NCBI GenBank assembly: GCA_027625225.1
Contig: JAQBWG010000089.1
Coordinates: 1-7,375, forward strand
Length of the DNA stretch: 7,375 bases
Direction: 5' to 3'
Source of the DNA: Chloroflexota bacterium
GTDB taxonomy: Bacteria > Chloroflexota > Dehalococcoidia > Lucifugimonadales > VGZR01
Positions 1 to 5,931 of this stretch are shown piece by piece; position 1 is the stretch's first letter; each line of letters begins with the position of its first letter. The notes below the pieces were generated by a model. It saw nothing but the letters and a program-made list of their open reading frames with translations. It did no database searches and had not been told where the DNA came from. Position numbers and translations under genes: made by a program.

Positions 1-32
1 TCTTGATTTGTCTGAACAAAGAATAGTTTCGG

Positions 33-506
33 CTATCCTGTATCTGCGGCGATGTACTTGGAGGGGCACTTCACGATGATGTTTTGGCTATGGAAGACGC
101 CAGCGTCTGAATAGCTTCCCTCAAGGATTATTTCGGAGTGTTCGTTGAAGAAGAGGTCGGGCACCACGCCGTCGTGCGACGCCTCCAGAATATCTTCGCC
201 GTCTGTAAGCTGGAAGTAGGCGGTCACAGAGTTTTCAGGACGACCGAACGAGTCGGTGACGAGTTTTCCGCTTACACGTACCAGTCGAGGCTCTTGCGTC
301 GGATCAACCGACAAACTTAGCTGCTTTAATTCACCCACAGTGTAGTAGTAGACTGTCGCGCTTTTAAATGCCATGAAACCGAAATATGAGAGTGCCCCAA
401 CGAGTACGAAAGCAGCGATAAAGACCTTCAGTCGGTTGGCGGCAAGAAAAGTTGGTTCGTCGTCAGTGATGTCAACTTCAGAGTCAATATTCAAGTCGTT
501 GTTCAC
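33..506 (-). CDS. ccmE: Cytochrome c maturation protein CcmE, Cys-type (CxxxY) heme chaperone
   Basis: CcmE is the membrane-anchored periplasmic heme chaperone of System I: it receives heme from CcmC/CcmD and passes it to the CcmF/H ligase. The 157-residue product has a cytoplasmic N-terminus, one membrane segment (about 27-47) and an OB-fold domain with family landmarks: YYYTVGEL (53-60), RVSGKLV (77-83), GVVPDLF (113-119) and LEGSY (128-132). In classical CcmE the heme-binding histidine lies in a HxxxY motif; here the place is taken by CPSKY, with Cys147 and Tyr151. This is the CxxxY variant known from some bacteria and archaea. The start is GTG (506-504), which overlaps the TGA of the upstream ccmD-like gene as GTGA. 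An AGAGGT Shine-Dalgarno lies 6 nt before it, so translation is probably coupled. The C-terminus ends six residues after Tyr151, so the usual flexible tail is very short. Family assignment is firm. Confidence 0.93.
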   Translation of the reverse strand: MNNDLNIDSEVDITDDEPTFLAANRLKVFIAAFVLVGALSYFGFMAFKSATVYYYTVGELKQLSLSVDPTQEPRLVRVSGKLVTDSFGRPENSVTAYFQLTDGEDILEASHDGVVPDLFFNEHSEIILEGSYSDAGVFHSQNIIVKCPSKYIAADTG

Positions 507-874
507 GACTGCACCTCTACTTCTGCACGCGCCGGTTTTCCAGCGACCCCTTGCTTTTCGTTCAACACACTCTTGAGTGCTTCAATCTCATTTCGAAGCG
601 TCCGTTGCCGGCGAGACATATAAAACACGTATCCGAACATGAGTGCCCAGGTGATGATGAAGACTGCAAAGAGATAGGGCAGATTGGCTTCGGGCTTACG
701 AGCCTCTTCAGCTACCTGAGGTGCTACGACAACTTCTATCGTTGGTTCCGCGGGAACAGAAGAAGCGTAAGCCGTGATTCCGCCGAACGCGGCGTACGAC
801 GCGAGAAGCGCCGACATGACCAAGGCTGCGAAGACTAACTTATGCGCGAAGGGAAACTGTTTGATGGACTTCAT
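503..874 (-). CDS. ccmD: Enlarged CcmD-like protein (heme exporter accessory subunit)
   Basis: CcmD is a small one-helix protein that assists release of heme-loaded CcmE from CcmC. Residues 65-103 of this product match the CcmD pattern: a membrane helix (LPYLFAVFIITWALMFGYVF) followed by a basic RRQRTLR stretch and a short helical EIEALKSVL segment. Usual CcmD proteins have about 40-70 residues; this one has 123. The extra N-terminal part looks like a signal peptide or second membrane helix (basic start, hydrophobic 12-35, possible cleavage after AYA at 35-37), then an acidic, Pro/Ala-rich linker (41-64). The open frame reaches back to 928, but I chose ATG 874 because AAGAGG lies 9 nt before it; the ATG at 883 directly abuts that site. 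This start overlaps the end of ccmC by 35 nt. The position between ccmC and ccmE supports the call, which otherwise rests on a short motif. Confidence 0.75.
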   Translation of the reverse strand: MKSIKQFPFAHKLVFAALVMSALLASYAAFGGITAYASSVPAEPTIEVVVAPQVAEEARKPEANLPYLFAVFIITWALMFGYVFYMSRRQRTLRNEIEALKSVLNEKQGVAGKPARAEVEVQS

Positions 875-1577
875 CCAGTGCATCCTCTTGTCGTCTGAGC
901 GAGTAGCGCTCCCATAGTAGGTAAGCATACATCACTGTGAAGGTGATGACAGAGATTAGAAAAGCCAGCTGCATGCGCGATTCGAGACCACCGGATTCCG
1001 CTGAAGGACCGATGACCAGTTCCGGGTGCGCCGTCCGCCACCACACGGTTGCAAGATAAATGATGGGCGCGTCGATGGCGCCGATGAGGGCGAGCACCGA
1101 GGAGTAGCGCGAGCCCTGCGACCCTTTGGGGCCATAGGCGCGCAGCATCAGGTAACTTACGTAGATGAACCACAGGATGAGCGTCGTGGTGAGTTTAGCG
1201 TCCCACGTCCACCACACGCCCCAGACTGGCTTGGCCCATATCGCGCCGGTGACAATGATGAGGGTGGCAAAGATGACACCGAACTCGGCGGCGGAGTAGG
1301 CGAGCGCATCCCATTTTGGGTTTTGGGTTTTGAGGTGCATGAGTGCAGCGAAGGCGACGATGACGATAGACAACATGCCCAGCCAGCCCAGCGGCACGTG
1401 GAAGTAGAAGATGCGTTGTGAAACGCCGAGGTTGGCCTCGGTGGGCACGTAGAAGAATATCATCCATAGCGTGACAGCCATGAGGGCCGCGCTGACGACC
1501 ATGAGGCCGTCGCGGAACAGGCCACGGCCCTTCGTAGCGGGCTTTGTTGCGGACGACGGTGCAGCCATTTCAGTCAT
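840..1577 (-). CDS. ccmC: Heme exporter/handling protein CcmC
   Basis: CcmC is a multi-pass membrane protein of the heme-handling family that presents heme to CcmE on the outer face of the cytoplasmic membrane. The 245-residue product shows about six hydrophobic segments and the tryptophan-rich WWD motif, WGVWWTWDAKLT (119-130). It also has the two external histidines expected as axial heme ligands: His60 in FYFHVPLGW and His184 in WWRTAHPE. Length and order match the family. The first ATG (1577) has no Shine-Dalgarno; a second in-frame ATG (1568) is equally unsupported. A possible -10 element ends only 6 nt before 1577, so the message may be leaderless. ccmD-like and ccmE follow on the same strand with overlaps. 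Neither ccmA nor ccmB is upstream in this window. Confidence 0.95.
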   Translation of the reverse strand: MTEMAAPSSATKPATKGRGLFRDGLMVVSAALMAVTLWMIFFYVPTEANLGVSQRIFYFHVPLGWLGMLSIVIVAFAALMHLKTQNPKWDALAYSAAEFGVIFATLIIVTGAIWAKPVWGVWWTWDAKLTTTLILWFIYVSYLMLRAYGPKGSQGSRYSSVLALIGAIDAPIIYLATVWWRTAHPELVIGPSAESGGLESRMQLAFLISVITFTVMYAYLLWERYSLRRQEDALDEVHQTVSLRA

Positions 1578-1583
1578 GTGTGC

Positions 1584-1612
1584 AATGTATCACAATGGCC
1601 CTATTCGGCCAA
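1584..1612 (-). promoter_or_regulatory. Possible ccmC promoter
   Basis: On the minus strand TTGGCC (1612-1607) is followed after 17 bp by TACATT (1589-1584). The expected start of transcription falls on or next to the ccmC ATG at 1577. A small inverted repeat, TGGCC-ctattc-GGCCA (1596-1611), overlaps the -35 and spacer. The -10 match is moderate, and read-through from the queD-acetyltransferase operon is equally possible because no terminator lies in the 66-nt gap. Confidence 0.35.
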
Positions 1613-1643
1613 GTGTATCCCATATCTAAGCATCTGCAGGATT

Positions 1644-2159
1644 TCATGTACCGACTACACCAAACTCCGAAGCGTATTTCACCAGTCCACTCACCCTTGA
1701 GAGCGCTCTCTCTGTCATCTCCAGTGCCATAAAGGGGTCATCTACGCCATATTCGTTCGTCAGCTTATAGTTGCTAGCCTTCGAAAATCCGAAGCGCGGG
1801 TAGTAGGTTGGATGCCCCAACACTACTACGATGTCCCAGCCGTTCGAGATGCATATTTTCAGCCCTTCCCGAACTAGCTTCGAGCCGATGCCGCTGTTCT
1901 GGAACTCGGGGAGCACGGCCAGGGGCGCAAGGCCCAGCGCAACTAAATTCGGCGAGGAATTCTCGATAGTGACCGGCGAAAACAGGATGTGCCCGACAAT
2001 CGATTCGTTTTGTACGGCCACGAGCGAGACGGTTGCCTTGCCTGCTTTTCGGAGAAGGTCTACCAGGTGGGCCTCGTTCGGCGTATCGAATGCCTGTTCG
2101 TGAACGATGCGAATCGCTTGCTGGTCACCGACCGTTTCAGGACGAATACGTAAAGTCAC
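1644..2159 (-). CDS. GNAT-family N-acetyltransferase, YhbS-like
   Basis: Predicted cytoplasmic acetyl-CoA-dependent N-acetyltransferase of the GNAT fold, closest in pattern to the YhbS group; the acceptor is unknown. From the chosen start it has 171 residues. It opens with the usual first strand IRPET (5-9), then a VGHILFSPV segment (55-63), a GLAPLAVLPEFQ strand (76-87), the pyrophosphate-binding turn QNSGIG (87-92, the Q/RxxGxG pattern) and the subfamily signature VVVLGHPTYYPRFGF (111-125). The frame is open back to a GTG at 2198, but homology begins at TLRIRPET and GTG 2159 overlaps the queD TGA as GTGA, so I take that start. There is no good Shine-Dalgarno, and translation is likely coupled to queD. 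The last 30 or so residues are less typical of the family. Confidence 0.85.
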   Translation of the reverse strand: MTLRIRPETVGDQQAIRIVHEQAFDTPNEAHLVDLLRKAGKATVSLVAVQNESIVGHILFSPVTIENSSPNLVALGLAPLAVLPEFQNSGIGSKLVREGLKICISNGWDIVVVLGHPTYYPRFGFSKASNYKLTNEYGVDDPFMALEMTERALSRVSGLVKYASEFGVVGT

Positions 2160-2560
2160 GTAGCGCGGTAGCGAGCGTAGCTGGACGGTGTTTCCCACAA
2201 GCGTACTTCGCTTACAGCGATGCCCAGAGTATGGGCTTGCTCGTAGATGTGTTTGGCCAGGTTCTCGGCGGTGGGGTTGTCCTCGATGAGATACAGCGGC
2301 TCGCCCGTTGCGGATAGGGTTTTGACCAACGGGTCGCGTTTGGCCAGTACCATCTTATGGTCAATGTGCTCGTCCAGCCATCCTTTGATCACACGAGAGA
2401 CGTCCGAGAAGTCCATCACCATTCCCCTGCGGTCGAGTTTGTCAGCCTCAATCTCCACCTCCAGCAGGCCGTTATGGCCGTGGAGAAAGCGGCACTTGCC
2501 GGCGTAGTCCAACAGGCGGTGGCCGTAAGAGAAGTGGATGGTTTTGGTGATGGCGTGCAT
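2156..2560 (-). CDS. queD: 6-carboxy-5,6,7,8-tetrahydropterin synthase QueD (PTPS family)
   Basis: QueD converts dihydroneopterin triphosphate to 6-carboxytetrahydropterin, the second step towards preQ0 and queuosine. The 134-residue product carries the zinc ligands His14, His27 and His29. The CxxxHGH signature CRFLHGH (23-29) has catalytic Cys23 and marks the QueD type rather than the folate-related ExxxHGH type. The remaining family features are MVMDFSDV (47-54), IDHK with Asp67/His68, and the pterin-anchoring Glu123 in RLWETPSS. An ATG at 2620 is open, but it lies inside the likely -10 element; ATG 2560 has GGAGA just upstream and begins directly with the conserved strand. No queC, queE or folE is next to it. 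It appears to head a two-gene unit with the acetyltransferase. A eukaryote-like pyruvoyl-tetrahydropterin synthase activity cannot be excluded from sequence alone. Confidence 0.92.
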   Translation of the reverse strand: MHAITKTIHFSYGHRLLDYAGKCRFLHGHNGLLEVEIEADKLDRRGMVMDFSDVSRVIKGWLDEHIDHKMVLAKRDPLVKTLSATGEPLYLIEDNPTAENLAKHIYEQAHTLGIAVSEVRLWETPSSYARYRAT

Positions 2561-2593
2561 ACGGTCTCCGAAAGTGTCTCGCCCCCGCAAACT

Positions 2594-2608
2594 CGCGGCG
2601 TAGCCGCG
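2594..2608 (-). other. Small hairpin in the queD leader
   Basis: CGCGGC and GCCGCG form a perfect 6-bp stem with a 3-nt loop, near the 5' end of the predicted queD transcript. No uridine run follows and it does not resemble the preQ1 aptamers I know, so I call it only a structural element of unknown role. Confidence 0.3.
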
Positions 2609-2618
2609 TTCGTGCGCC

Positions 2619-2627
2619 ATTGTAGCA
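2619..2627 (-). promoter_or_regulatory. Extended -10 promoter of queD
   Basis: The minus strand reads TGCTACAAT, an extended -10 (TGn plus TACAAT). The -35 region (CCATAC at 17 bp) is poor, as is usual for extended -10 promoters. Transcription would begin near 2612, giving a leader of about 52 nt before ATG 2560 and making the upstream ATG 2620 unusable. Confidence 0.5.
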
Positions 2628-2636
2628 TGATAAACT
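2628..2636 (+). promoter_or_regulatory. Possible extended -10 promoter of the metallopeptidase gene
   Basis: TGATAAACT (TGn plus TAAACT, 4 of 6 consensus bases) ends 7 nt before the ATG at 2644, so transcription would begin at about the start codon. The gap is filled by the palindrome ACTAGCTAGT (2634-2643). No Shine-Dalgarno is present, which fits a leaderless message. It is interleaved with the divergent queD promoter. Confidence 0.38.
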
Positions 2637-2643
2637 AGCTAGT

Positions 2644-3009
2644 ATGGAACGAAGAGAATTTGAGACGTTGGTAGGCAAAGCCCTGGATGGCATCCCCGAC
2701 GAGCTATACAACTTCCTCGATAACGTGGATGTTGTAGTGGAGGACTGGCCCACGCCAACGCAACTTGTGGTGAGCGATATTGAGGACGGCGAGTACCTGC
2801 TAGGTCTATACGAAGGCATTCCGCTCACGGCACGTCACGAATATGGGAATGTGCTTCCAGACAAAATTACCATATTCCAAAGGTCTATCGAAGAAGTCTG
2901 CGATTCCAAAGACGAAATCATCGAGCAGGTGCGCGACACGGTGGTACACGAGGTGGCGCATCACTTCGGCATAGACGACGAACGGCTGCACGAGTTGGGA
3001 GTGGCGTAG
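2644..3009 (+). CDS. Small zincin-type metallopeptidase (Zincin_1/DUF1025 family)
   Basis: A 121-residue soluble protein of the minimal zincin family. The zinc-binding signature VHEVAHHFGIDDERL (101-115) provides the HExxHxxGxxD pattern: His102, catalytic Glu103, His106, and Asp112 as probable third ligand. The central segment LLGLYEGIPLTARHEYGNVLP (52-72, in two parts) and KITIFQRSIEE (74-84) are typical of this family. There is no signal peptide, so it should be cytoplasmic. Structures of relatives show a metallopeptidase fold, but substrates are generally unknown. ATG 2644 has no Shine-Dalgarno; it is the first start in the frame and is taken as leaderless. The stop (TAG 3007-3009) lies one base from the stop of the convergent CoA-transferase. 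Confidence 0.88.
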   Translation: MERREFETLVGKALDGIPDELYNFLDNVDVVVEDWPTPTQLVVSDIEDGEYLLGLYEGIPLTARHEYGNVLPDKITIFQRSIEEVCDSKDEIIEQVRDTVVHEVAHHFGIDDERLHELGVA

Positions 3010-3010
3010 C

Positions 3011-4240
3011 CTACAAAATCACGCCCGCCTCTTGCAGGCGGCCGATGTTGTCCCATGTGTAGCCCAGCTCCAGCAGTACTTCTTCGGTATGCTGGCCCAG
3101 CTCCGGCGCTACGCTGCGGATGCTGTGGGGCGTCTCGCTGTAACGCACGGGGTGGTCGGTCAGCTTGGCCGTCCCCAGCACCGGATGCGGCACCTCGGCG
3201 ATGTAGCCGTTGGCGATGACCTGAGGGTCGTTCTCAAGCTCTGAGATGTGCTGCACAGGCGCGTAGATGAAGTCGCCGTCCTTTTTGAGAATCTCGTCCC
3301 ACTCAGCGTACGTGCGCCCGGTGAACACCTTGTCCAGCATCTTGATAAGCATCACCCTGTTTTCGGTGCGCGCATGGGTATCCCTGAATCGTGGGTCATC
3401 GGCCCATTCCGGTTTGCCTATGGCAGGCGCAAACCTCGGCCAGTAGCGGTCGGACTCGAAGTTCGCCAGCATGATCCAGCGGCCGTCCTTGCACTTGTAG
3501 TAGTTGGAGATTGGGTTGAAGGAACGCTGGCGGGCCTGGTTCACGCTCATGTTCACTTCCGACTTTGGCTTGTGTTTAGTGAGCGAGCTCATGGAGATAG
3601 ACAGGCCCTGCAGCCACATGGACGCGCTGAGATGCGACACGTCCACCCGCTGGCCCATACCGTGGTTGTAGCGTGCGGCCAGGGCGGCCAGGATACCCCA
3701 CGATAGGATGATGCCGCCCATCTGGTCGCCCACCGCGCCGTGTATGGGATACGGGTCGGCGCCGTCCGGGCCGGTCGCCTTCATCAGACCGCTGCGGGCC
3801 TGCGCTGCGGTATCCAAGGCGGGCTTGTCGGCGTCAGGCCCTTTGGAGCCGTAGATGAGCTTCGGGTTGAGCTTGCGTAGGGTTTCGTAGCCCAGGCCGA
3901 GCCGTTCGGCTACGCCCTTGCGGAAGTTCTGGATGAAGATGTCGGCATCGGCGACCAACTTGTGCACAACCTCAAGGCCATCGGGTTGCTTCAGGTCGAG
4001 AGCGACGCAGCGTTTGTTGCGGTGGTTGGATTCGAAATACGAGTTACGGCCTTCGGGGAGCGAGCGGTCAACACCGCCGGCGGCGAACACCGCACGGCCA
4101 GGGTCGCCGTTCAGCGCTTCGATCTTGATGACGTCCGCGCCTAGATCGCCCAGCATGGTCGCGGCGATGGGGCCGAACTGCCAAATGGTCCAGTCGATGA
4201 CCTTGATCCCCTGGAGTGGGCCCGGCTTGCTGTCGGACAT
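3011..4240 (-). CDS. Family III (CaiB/BaiF-type) CoA-transferase
   Basis: Cytoplasmic family III CoA-transferase, the group that includes formyl-CoA transferase, CaiB and BaiF; it moves CoA between carboxylic acids through an aspartyl-CoA thioester. The 409-residue length is normal. Landmarks are the N-terminal LQGIKVIDWT (9-18) and GDLGADVIKIEA (31-42), FESNHRNKR (69-77) with VALDLKQPDG (79-88), and IQNFRKGVAERLGL (103-116). The catalytic aspartate is Asp143 in PALDTAAQARSGLM, followed by GDQMGGI (171-177). The C-terminal PVQHISELENDPQVIA region is also typical. The frame is open to 4324, but ATG 4240 has a strong GAGGAGG site 6 nt upstream and begins at the family N-terminus. The gene diverges from the MetE-like gene across 84 nt. 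The acid and CoA donor cannot be named: no acyl-CoA dehydrogenase or hydratase is adjacent. Confidence 0.93.
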   Translation of the reverse strand: MSDSKPGPLQGIKVIDWTIWQFGPIAATMLGDLGADVIKIEALNGDPGRAVFAAGGVDRSLPEGRNSYFESNHRNKRCVALDLKQPDGLEVVHKLVADADIFIQNFRKGVAERLGLGYETLRKLNPKLIYGSKGPDADKPALDTAAQARSGLMKATGPDGADPYPIHGAVGDQMGGIILSWGILAALAARYNHGMGQRVDVSHLSASMWLQGLSISMSSLTKHKPKSEVNMSVNQARQRSFNPISNYYKCKDGRWIMLANFESDRYWPRFAPAIGKPEWADDPRFRDTHARTENRVMLIKMLDKVFTGRTYAEWDEILKKDGDFIYAPVQHISELENDPQVIANGYIAEVPHPVLGTAKLTDHPVRYSETPHSIRSVAPELGQHTEEVLLELGYTWDNIGRLQEAGVIL

Positions 4241-4261
4241 GCGCACCCTCCTCGCAGCGCG

Positions 4262-4290
4262 AGTATAGCACCCGTCCGATACTGCTACAA
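4262..4290 (-). promoter_or_regulatory. Promoter of the CoA-transferase gene
   Basis: The minus strand reads TTGTAG (4290-4285), a 17-bp spacer and TATACT (4267-4262). The spacer ends in TGC, so the element is an extended -10, TGCTATACT. Transcription would begin near 4255, leaving about 15 nt that contain the GGAGG ribosome site. The -35 hexamer occupies nearly the same bases as the -10 of the divergent MetE-like gene. Confidence 0.6.
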
Positions 4291-4291
4291 T
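4283..4291 (+). promoter_or_regulatory. Extended -10 promoter of the MetE-like gene
   Basis: TGCTACAAT is an extended -10 identical to the one proposed for queD. No recognisable -35 is present. Transcription would start near 4298, giving a leader of about 26 nt that carries GGAGG 5 nt before the ATG at 4325. The overlap with the opposite promoter suggests that polymerase can occupy only one of the two at a time. Confidence 0.55.
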
Positions 4292-4324
4292 TCGTCCCGC
4301 AAAGACAAGACACCGGAGGGGCAC

Positions 4325-5407
4325 ATGACCGACCAGCTATTTTCGACCTACGTGGTGGGCAGCCTGCCCCGTCTTCAGTGGGTGCGCGAACTTATCGAAG
4401 AGCGCAAGCGGGGCAAGATTTCCTGGGAAGCAGCCGAGAGGCTGCTCGATAGCGCGGTTCCAGCGGCCATCGCGATGCAGGAACGCGCCGGTGTGGATTA
4501 CATCTCCGACGGCGAGTGGCGGCGCGAGAGCTACGTGAAGGTGTTCGCCGACGCAGTGGACGGCTTCGGCTACGATTTGCACGTCGAAGGCGCGACACAT
4601 CGAGCGTCCCAACTGCCCTACCCCGCGGTCGTGTCCAAAATCAAGCCGCGTAAGCCCATCGCAGCCGACGAAGCCCGCTTTCTCAAACAGCACACCAAGG
4701 CCAAGACCATTGTCGCCATCCCCTCGCCCTACACCGTCGGACGCCGGATGTGGACGGCTGAGCACTCCACCAAAGCCTACCCTAAGCGTGAGGAGTTCAT
4801 GGAGGCGTGCATCCCCATCATCCGCCAGGAGGTTAAACGGTTGGTAGACATCGGCGTCGAGGCTATCCAGCTCGACGACCCATGGCTGGCGCTGCTCGTT
4901 GACCCGGAGTATCGAGAACGGGAAGGAATCAAGGACGCAGACAAGGAAAAGGCGTTGTCGGTGCACTGCGTCAATGAGGTAACCAAAGGCTTCGACAACG
5001 TCGCGTTCAGCGTCCACCTGTGTCATGCTCACTTCAACCGCAAGCACGGCACCGTCGGCCCCTACGACCTGATCATTGACGCACTTGCCCCCATGAACGT
5101 ACAGCGCTTTGCCATGGAGTTCGCCACACCGGACGCGGGCGGCATCGGCGTGCTGAAACGCTTTCCAAAGAACAAAGTGCTTGGCCTAGGCTGTATTGAC
5201 CACACGGACAAGAACGTGGAGACGCCGGAGCAGGTCGTGCAACGTGTCGAGGCGGCGATGGAGATGGTGCCGAAAGAGAACATCACGCTGAATCCGGACT
5301 GCGGCTTTTCCCCGTCAAGCTCGAACCCCATGGACTTGGACGAAGCCTATCTCAAGCTTAAGTCCATGTCACAGGCGGCGCAGTTGCTCCGTGAGAAGCA
5401 CGGATAG
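4325..5407 (+). CDS. MetE C-terminal-domain-like zinc methyltransferase
   Basis: A 360-residue TIM-barrel protein of the cobalamin-independent methionine synthase (MetE) catalytic-domain family, without the N-terminal half of true MetE (about 750 residues). Proposed zinc ligands are His231 and Cys233 in SVHLCHAHFNR, Glu265 in AMEFATPD and Cys326 in LNPDCGFSPSS. Other family marks are VVGSLPR (10-16), ISDGEWRRE (60-68) and the IQLDDPWL strand (181-188). Such short forms transfer alkyl groups to or from thiols; some make methionine from methylcobalamin or a methylated corrinoid protein, others act on coenzyme M or other thiols. The methyl donor here is unknown, so metE would be an over-call. 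The start has GGAGG 5 nt upstream. It diverges from the CoA-transferase and ends 15 nt from the stop of the convergent regulator. Confidence 0.88.
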   Translation: MTDQLFSTYVVGSLPRLQWVRELIEERKRGKISWEAAERLLDSAVPAAIAMQERAGVDYISDGEWRRESYVKVFADAVDGFGYDLHVEGATHRASQLPYPAVVSKIKPRKPIAADEARFLKQHTKAKTIVAIPSPYTVGRRMWTAEHSTKAYPKREEFMEACIPIIRQEVKRLVDIGVEAIQLDDPWLALLVDPEYREREGIKDADKEKALSVHCVNEVTKGFDNVAFSVHLCHAHFNRKHGTVGPYDLIIDALAPMNVQRFAMEFATPDAGGIGVLKRFPKNKVLGLGCIDHTDKNVETPEQVVQRVEAAMEMVPKENITLNPDCGFSPSSSNPMDLDEAYLKLKSMSQAAQLLREKHG

Positions 5408-5422
5408 GCATTAGCCTGTCTG

Positions 5423-5797
5423 CTAGATGGACGGAATTGCGACCGGGATTTGGCCGTTTGAGTTCGCACTACCGTTCATAGCTGGCGGCAGCACTTCAGG
5501 GGCCACATCGTCCGGAAATCTGCCGTTCGTAAGCGTACTGAGAAGTTCAAGAACATCCACGTCCTTCACCAGGTCGTGGCGCATCGTCTGGGCCCGTTCA
5601 CTAAGCCTGTAATAGGCACGACGACCAATACGTTCCTTGACCAGATAGTGGTCGTGTTCAAGGTCGCGTAATATGCGGTGTACAGCACGTTCGGTGAGAC
5701 TGAGGTCGACAGCTATTTCGCGTACGGTACTTTCAGGATTCAATACCTTGTGCAAATACACCAGGCCATGGTTAGTGAGGAACTTCCAACGATTCAT
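5423..5797 (-). CDS. Winged-helix transcriptional regulator (MarR-like fold)
   Basis: A 124-residue DNA-binding protein. Residues 1-66 form a winged helix: helix 1 around FLTNHGLVYLHKVL (6-19), STVREIAVDL (23-32), recognition helix LTERAVHRILRDLEHDHYL (34-52), and a wing with VKERIGRRAYYRL (53-65). This resembles a known group of small regulators that begin W-x-F-L-T-N-H and carry an LRHxL segment after the wing, here MRHDL (72-76), followed by a short dimerisation-like helix VDVLELLSTL (80-89). The last 30 residues are Pro/Asn/Gly-rich and probably disordered. No effector domain is visible. AAAGG lies about 7 nt before ATG 5797. Divergently, 36 nt upstream, is a perfect 20-bp palindrome inside a strong promoter, so it is probably an autoregulator and repressor of the 18-codon unit. 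Specific signal unknown. Confidence 0.85.
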   Translation of the reverse strand: MNRWKFLTNHGLVYLHKVLNPESTVREIAVDLSLTERAVHRILRDLEHDHYLVKERIGRRAYYRLSERAQTMRHDLVKDVDVLELLSTLTNGRFPDDVAPEVLPPAMNGSANSNGQIPVAIPSI

Positions 5798-5829
5798 AAA
5801 ATTGCCTTTCAGAACTACTTATACACCCC

Positions 5830-5859
5830 TTGACATGACATTGATGTCATGTATATAAT
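5830..5859 (+). promoter_or_regulatory. Consensus sigma-70-type promoter of the micro-ORF unit
   Basis: A perfect TTGACA (5830-5835) and a perfect TATAAT (5854-5859) are separated by 18 bp; TATATA at 5852-5857 would give a 16-bp spacer. This is the best -35/-10 pair in the window. Transcription should start near 5866, reading through the small ORF to the terminator, for an RNA of roughly 210 nt. The spacer is largely occupied by a palindrome, which implies that repressor binding and polymerase binding exclude each other. Confidence 0.82.
5833..5852. promoter_or_regulatory. 20-bp palindromic operator, probable site of the adjacent winged-helix regulator
   Basis: ACATGACAT-TG-ATGTCATGT is a perfect inverted repeat with 9-bp arms and a 2-bp centre. 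It overlaps the last bases of the -35 and fills the spacer of the plus-strand promoter, and it lies at the likely transcription start of the divergent regulator gene. Size and symmetry fit a dimeric winged-helix protein. Assignment to the regulator at 5423-5797 is inferred from adjacency. Confidence 0.72.
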
Positions 5860-5863
5860 AGCA
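5855..5863 (-). promoter_or_regulatory. Possible extended -10 promoter of the winged-helix regulator
   Basis: The minus strand reads TGCTATTAT, which matches the TGCTA-type extended -10 elements elsewhere in the window and overlaps the opposite TATAAT almost exactly. Transcription would start near 5848, within the palindrome, about 50 nt before ATG 5797. An alternative is TATAAG at 5824-5819, which would give a leader of about 15 nt. Confidence 0.42.
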
Positions 5864-5872
5864 TGTAACTCA

Positions 5873-5925
5873 GGTGGGTGTCAAAGCAGCCGCGGAGAGC
5901 GGAGGCAGAGAAAAATACACCTACC
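5873..5925 (+). other. Predicted 5' leader stem-loop of the micro-ORF transcript
   Basis: GGTGGGTGT (5873-5881) can pair with ACACCTACC (5917-5925) as nine continuous base pairs including one G-U. The 35-nt loop contains a further CCGC/GCGG hairpin (5890-5893 with 5899-5902). The stem begins about 7 nt from the predicted RNA 5' end and closes 6 nt before the Shine-Dalgarno. It may stabilise the RNA or act as a regulatory element; no known riboswitch is recognised. Confidence 0.4.
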
Positions 5926-5931
5926 GCTTTT

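Noticed and set aside
2561..2612. preQ1 riboswitch in front of queD
   Set aside because: The leader contains only a simple GC hairpin; the A-rich tail and C-rich loop of preQ1 aptamers are absent.
3248..3706. Plus-strand open frame of 152 codons within the CoA-transferase region
   Set aside because: A shadow of the CoA-transferase on the other strand: no family resemblance, and compositionally an antisense reading.
4337..5047. Long minus-strand open frame (236 codons) opposite the MetE-like gene
   Set aside because: It is antisense to a well-supported gene. The translation is His/Val/Gly-rich with no domain, and there is no ribosome site in a sensible context.
4325..5407. Naming the methyltransferase metE
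   Set aside because: Only the catalytic-domain half is present, and short homologues use several methyl donors and thiol acceptors. The name would claim a function not shown.
5408..5422. Terminator between the MetE-like gene and the regulator
   Set aside because: AGGC-ATTA-GCCT gives only a 4-bp stem with no T-run, so it is too weak to call.
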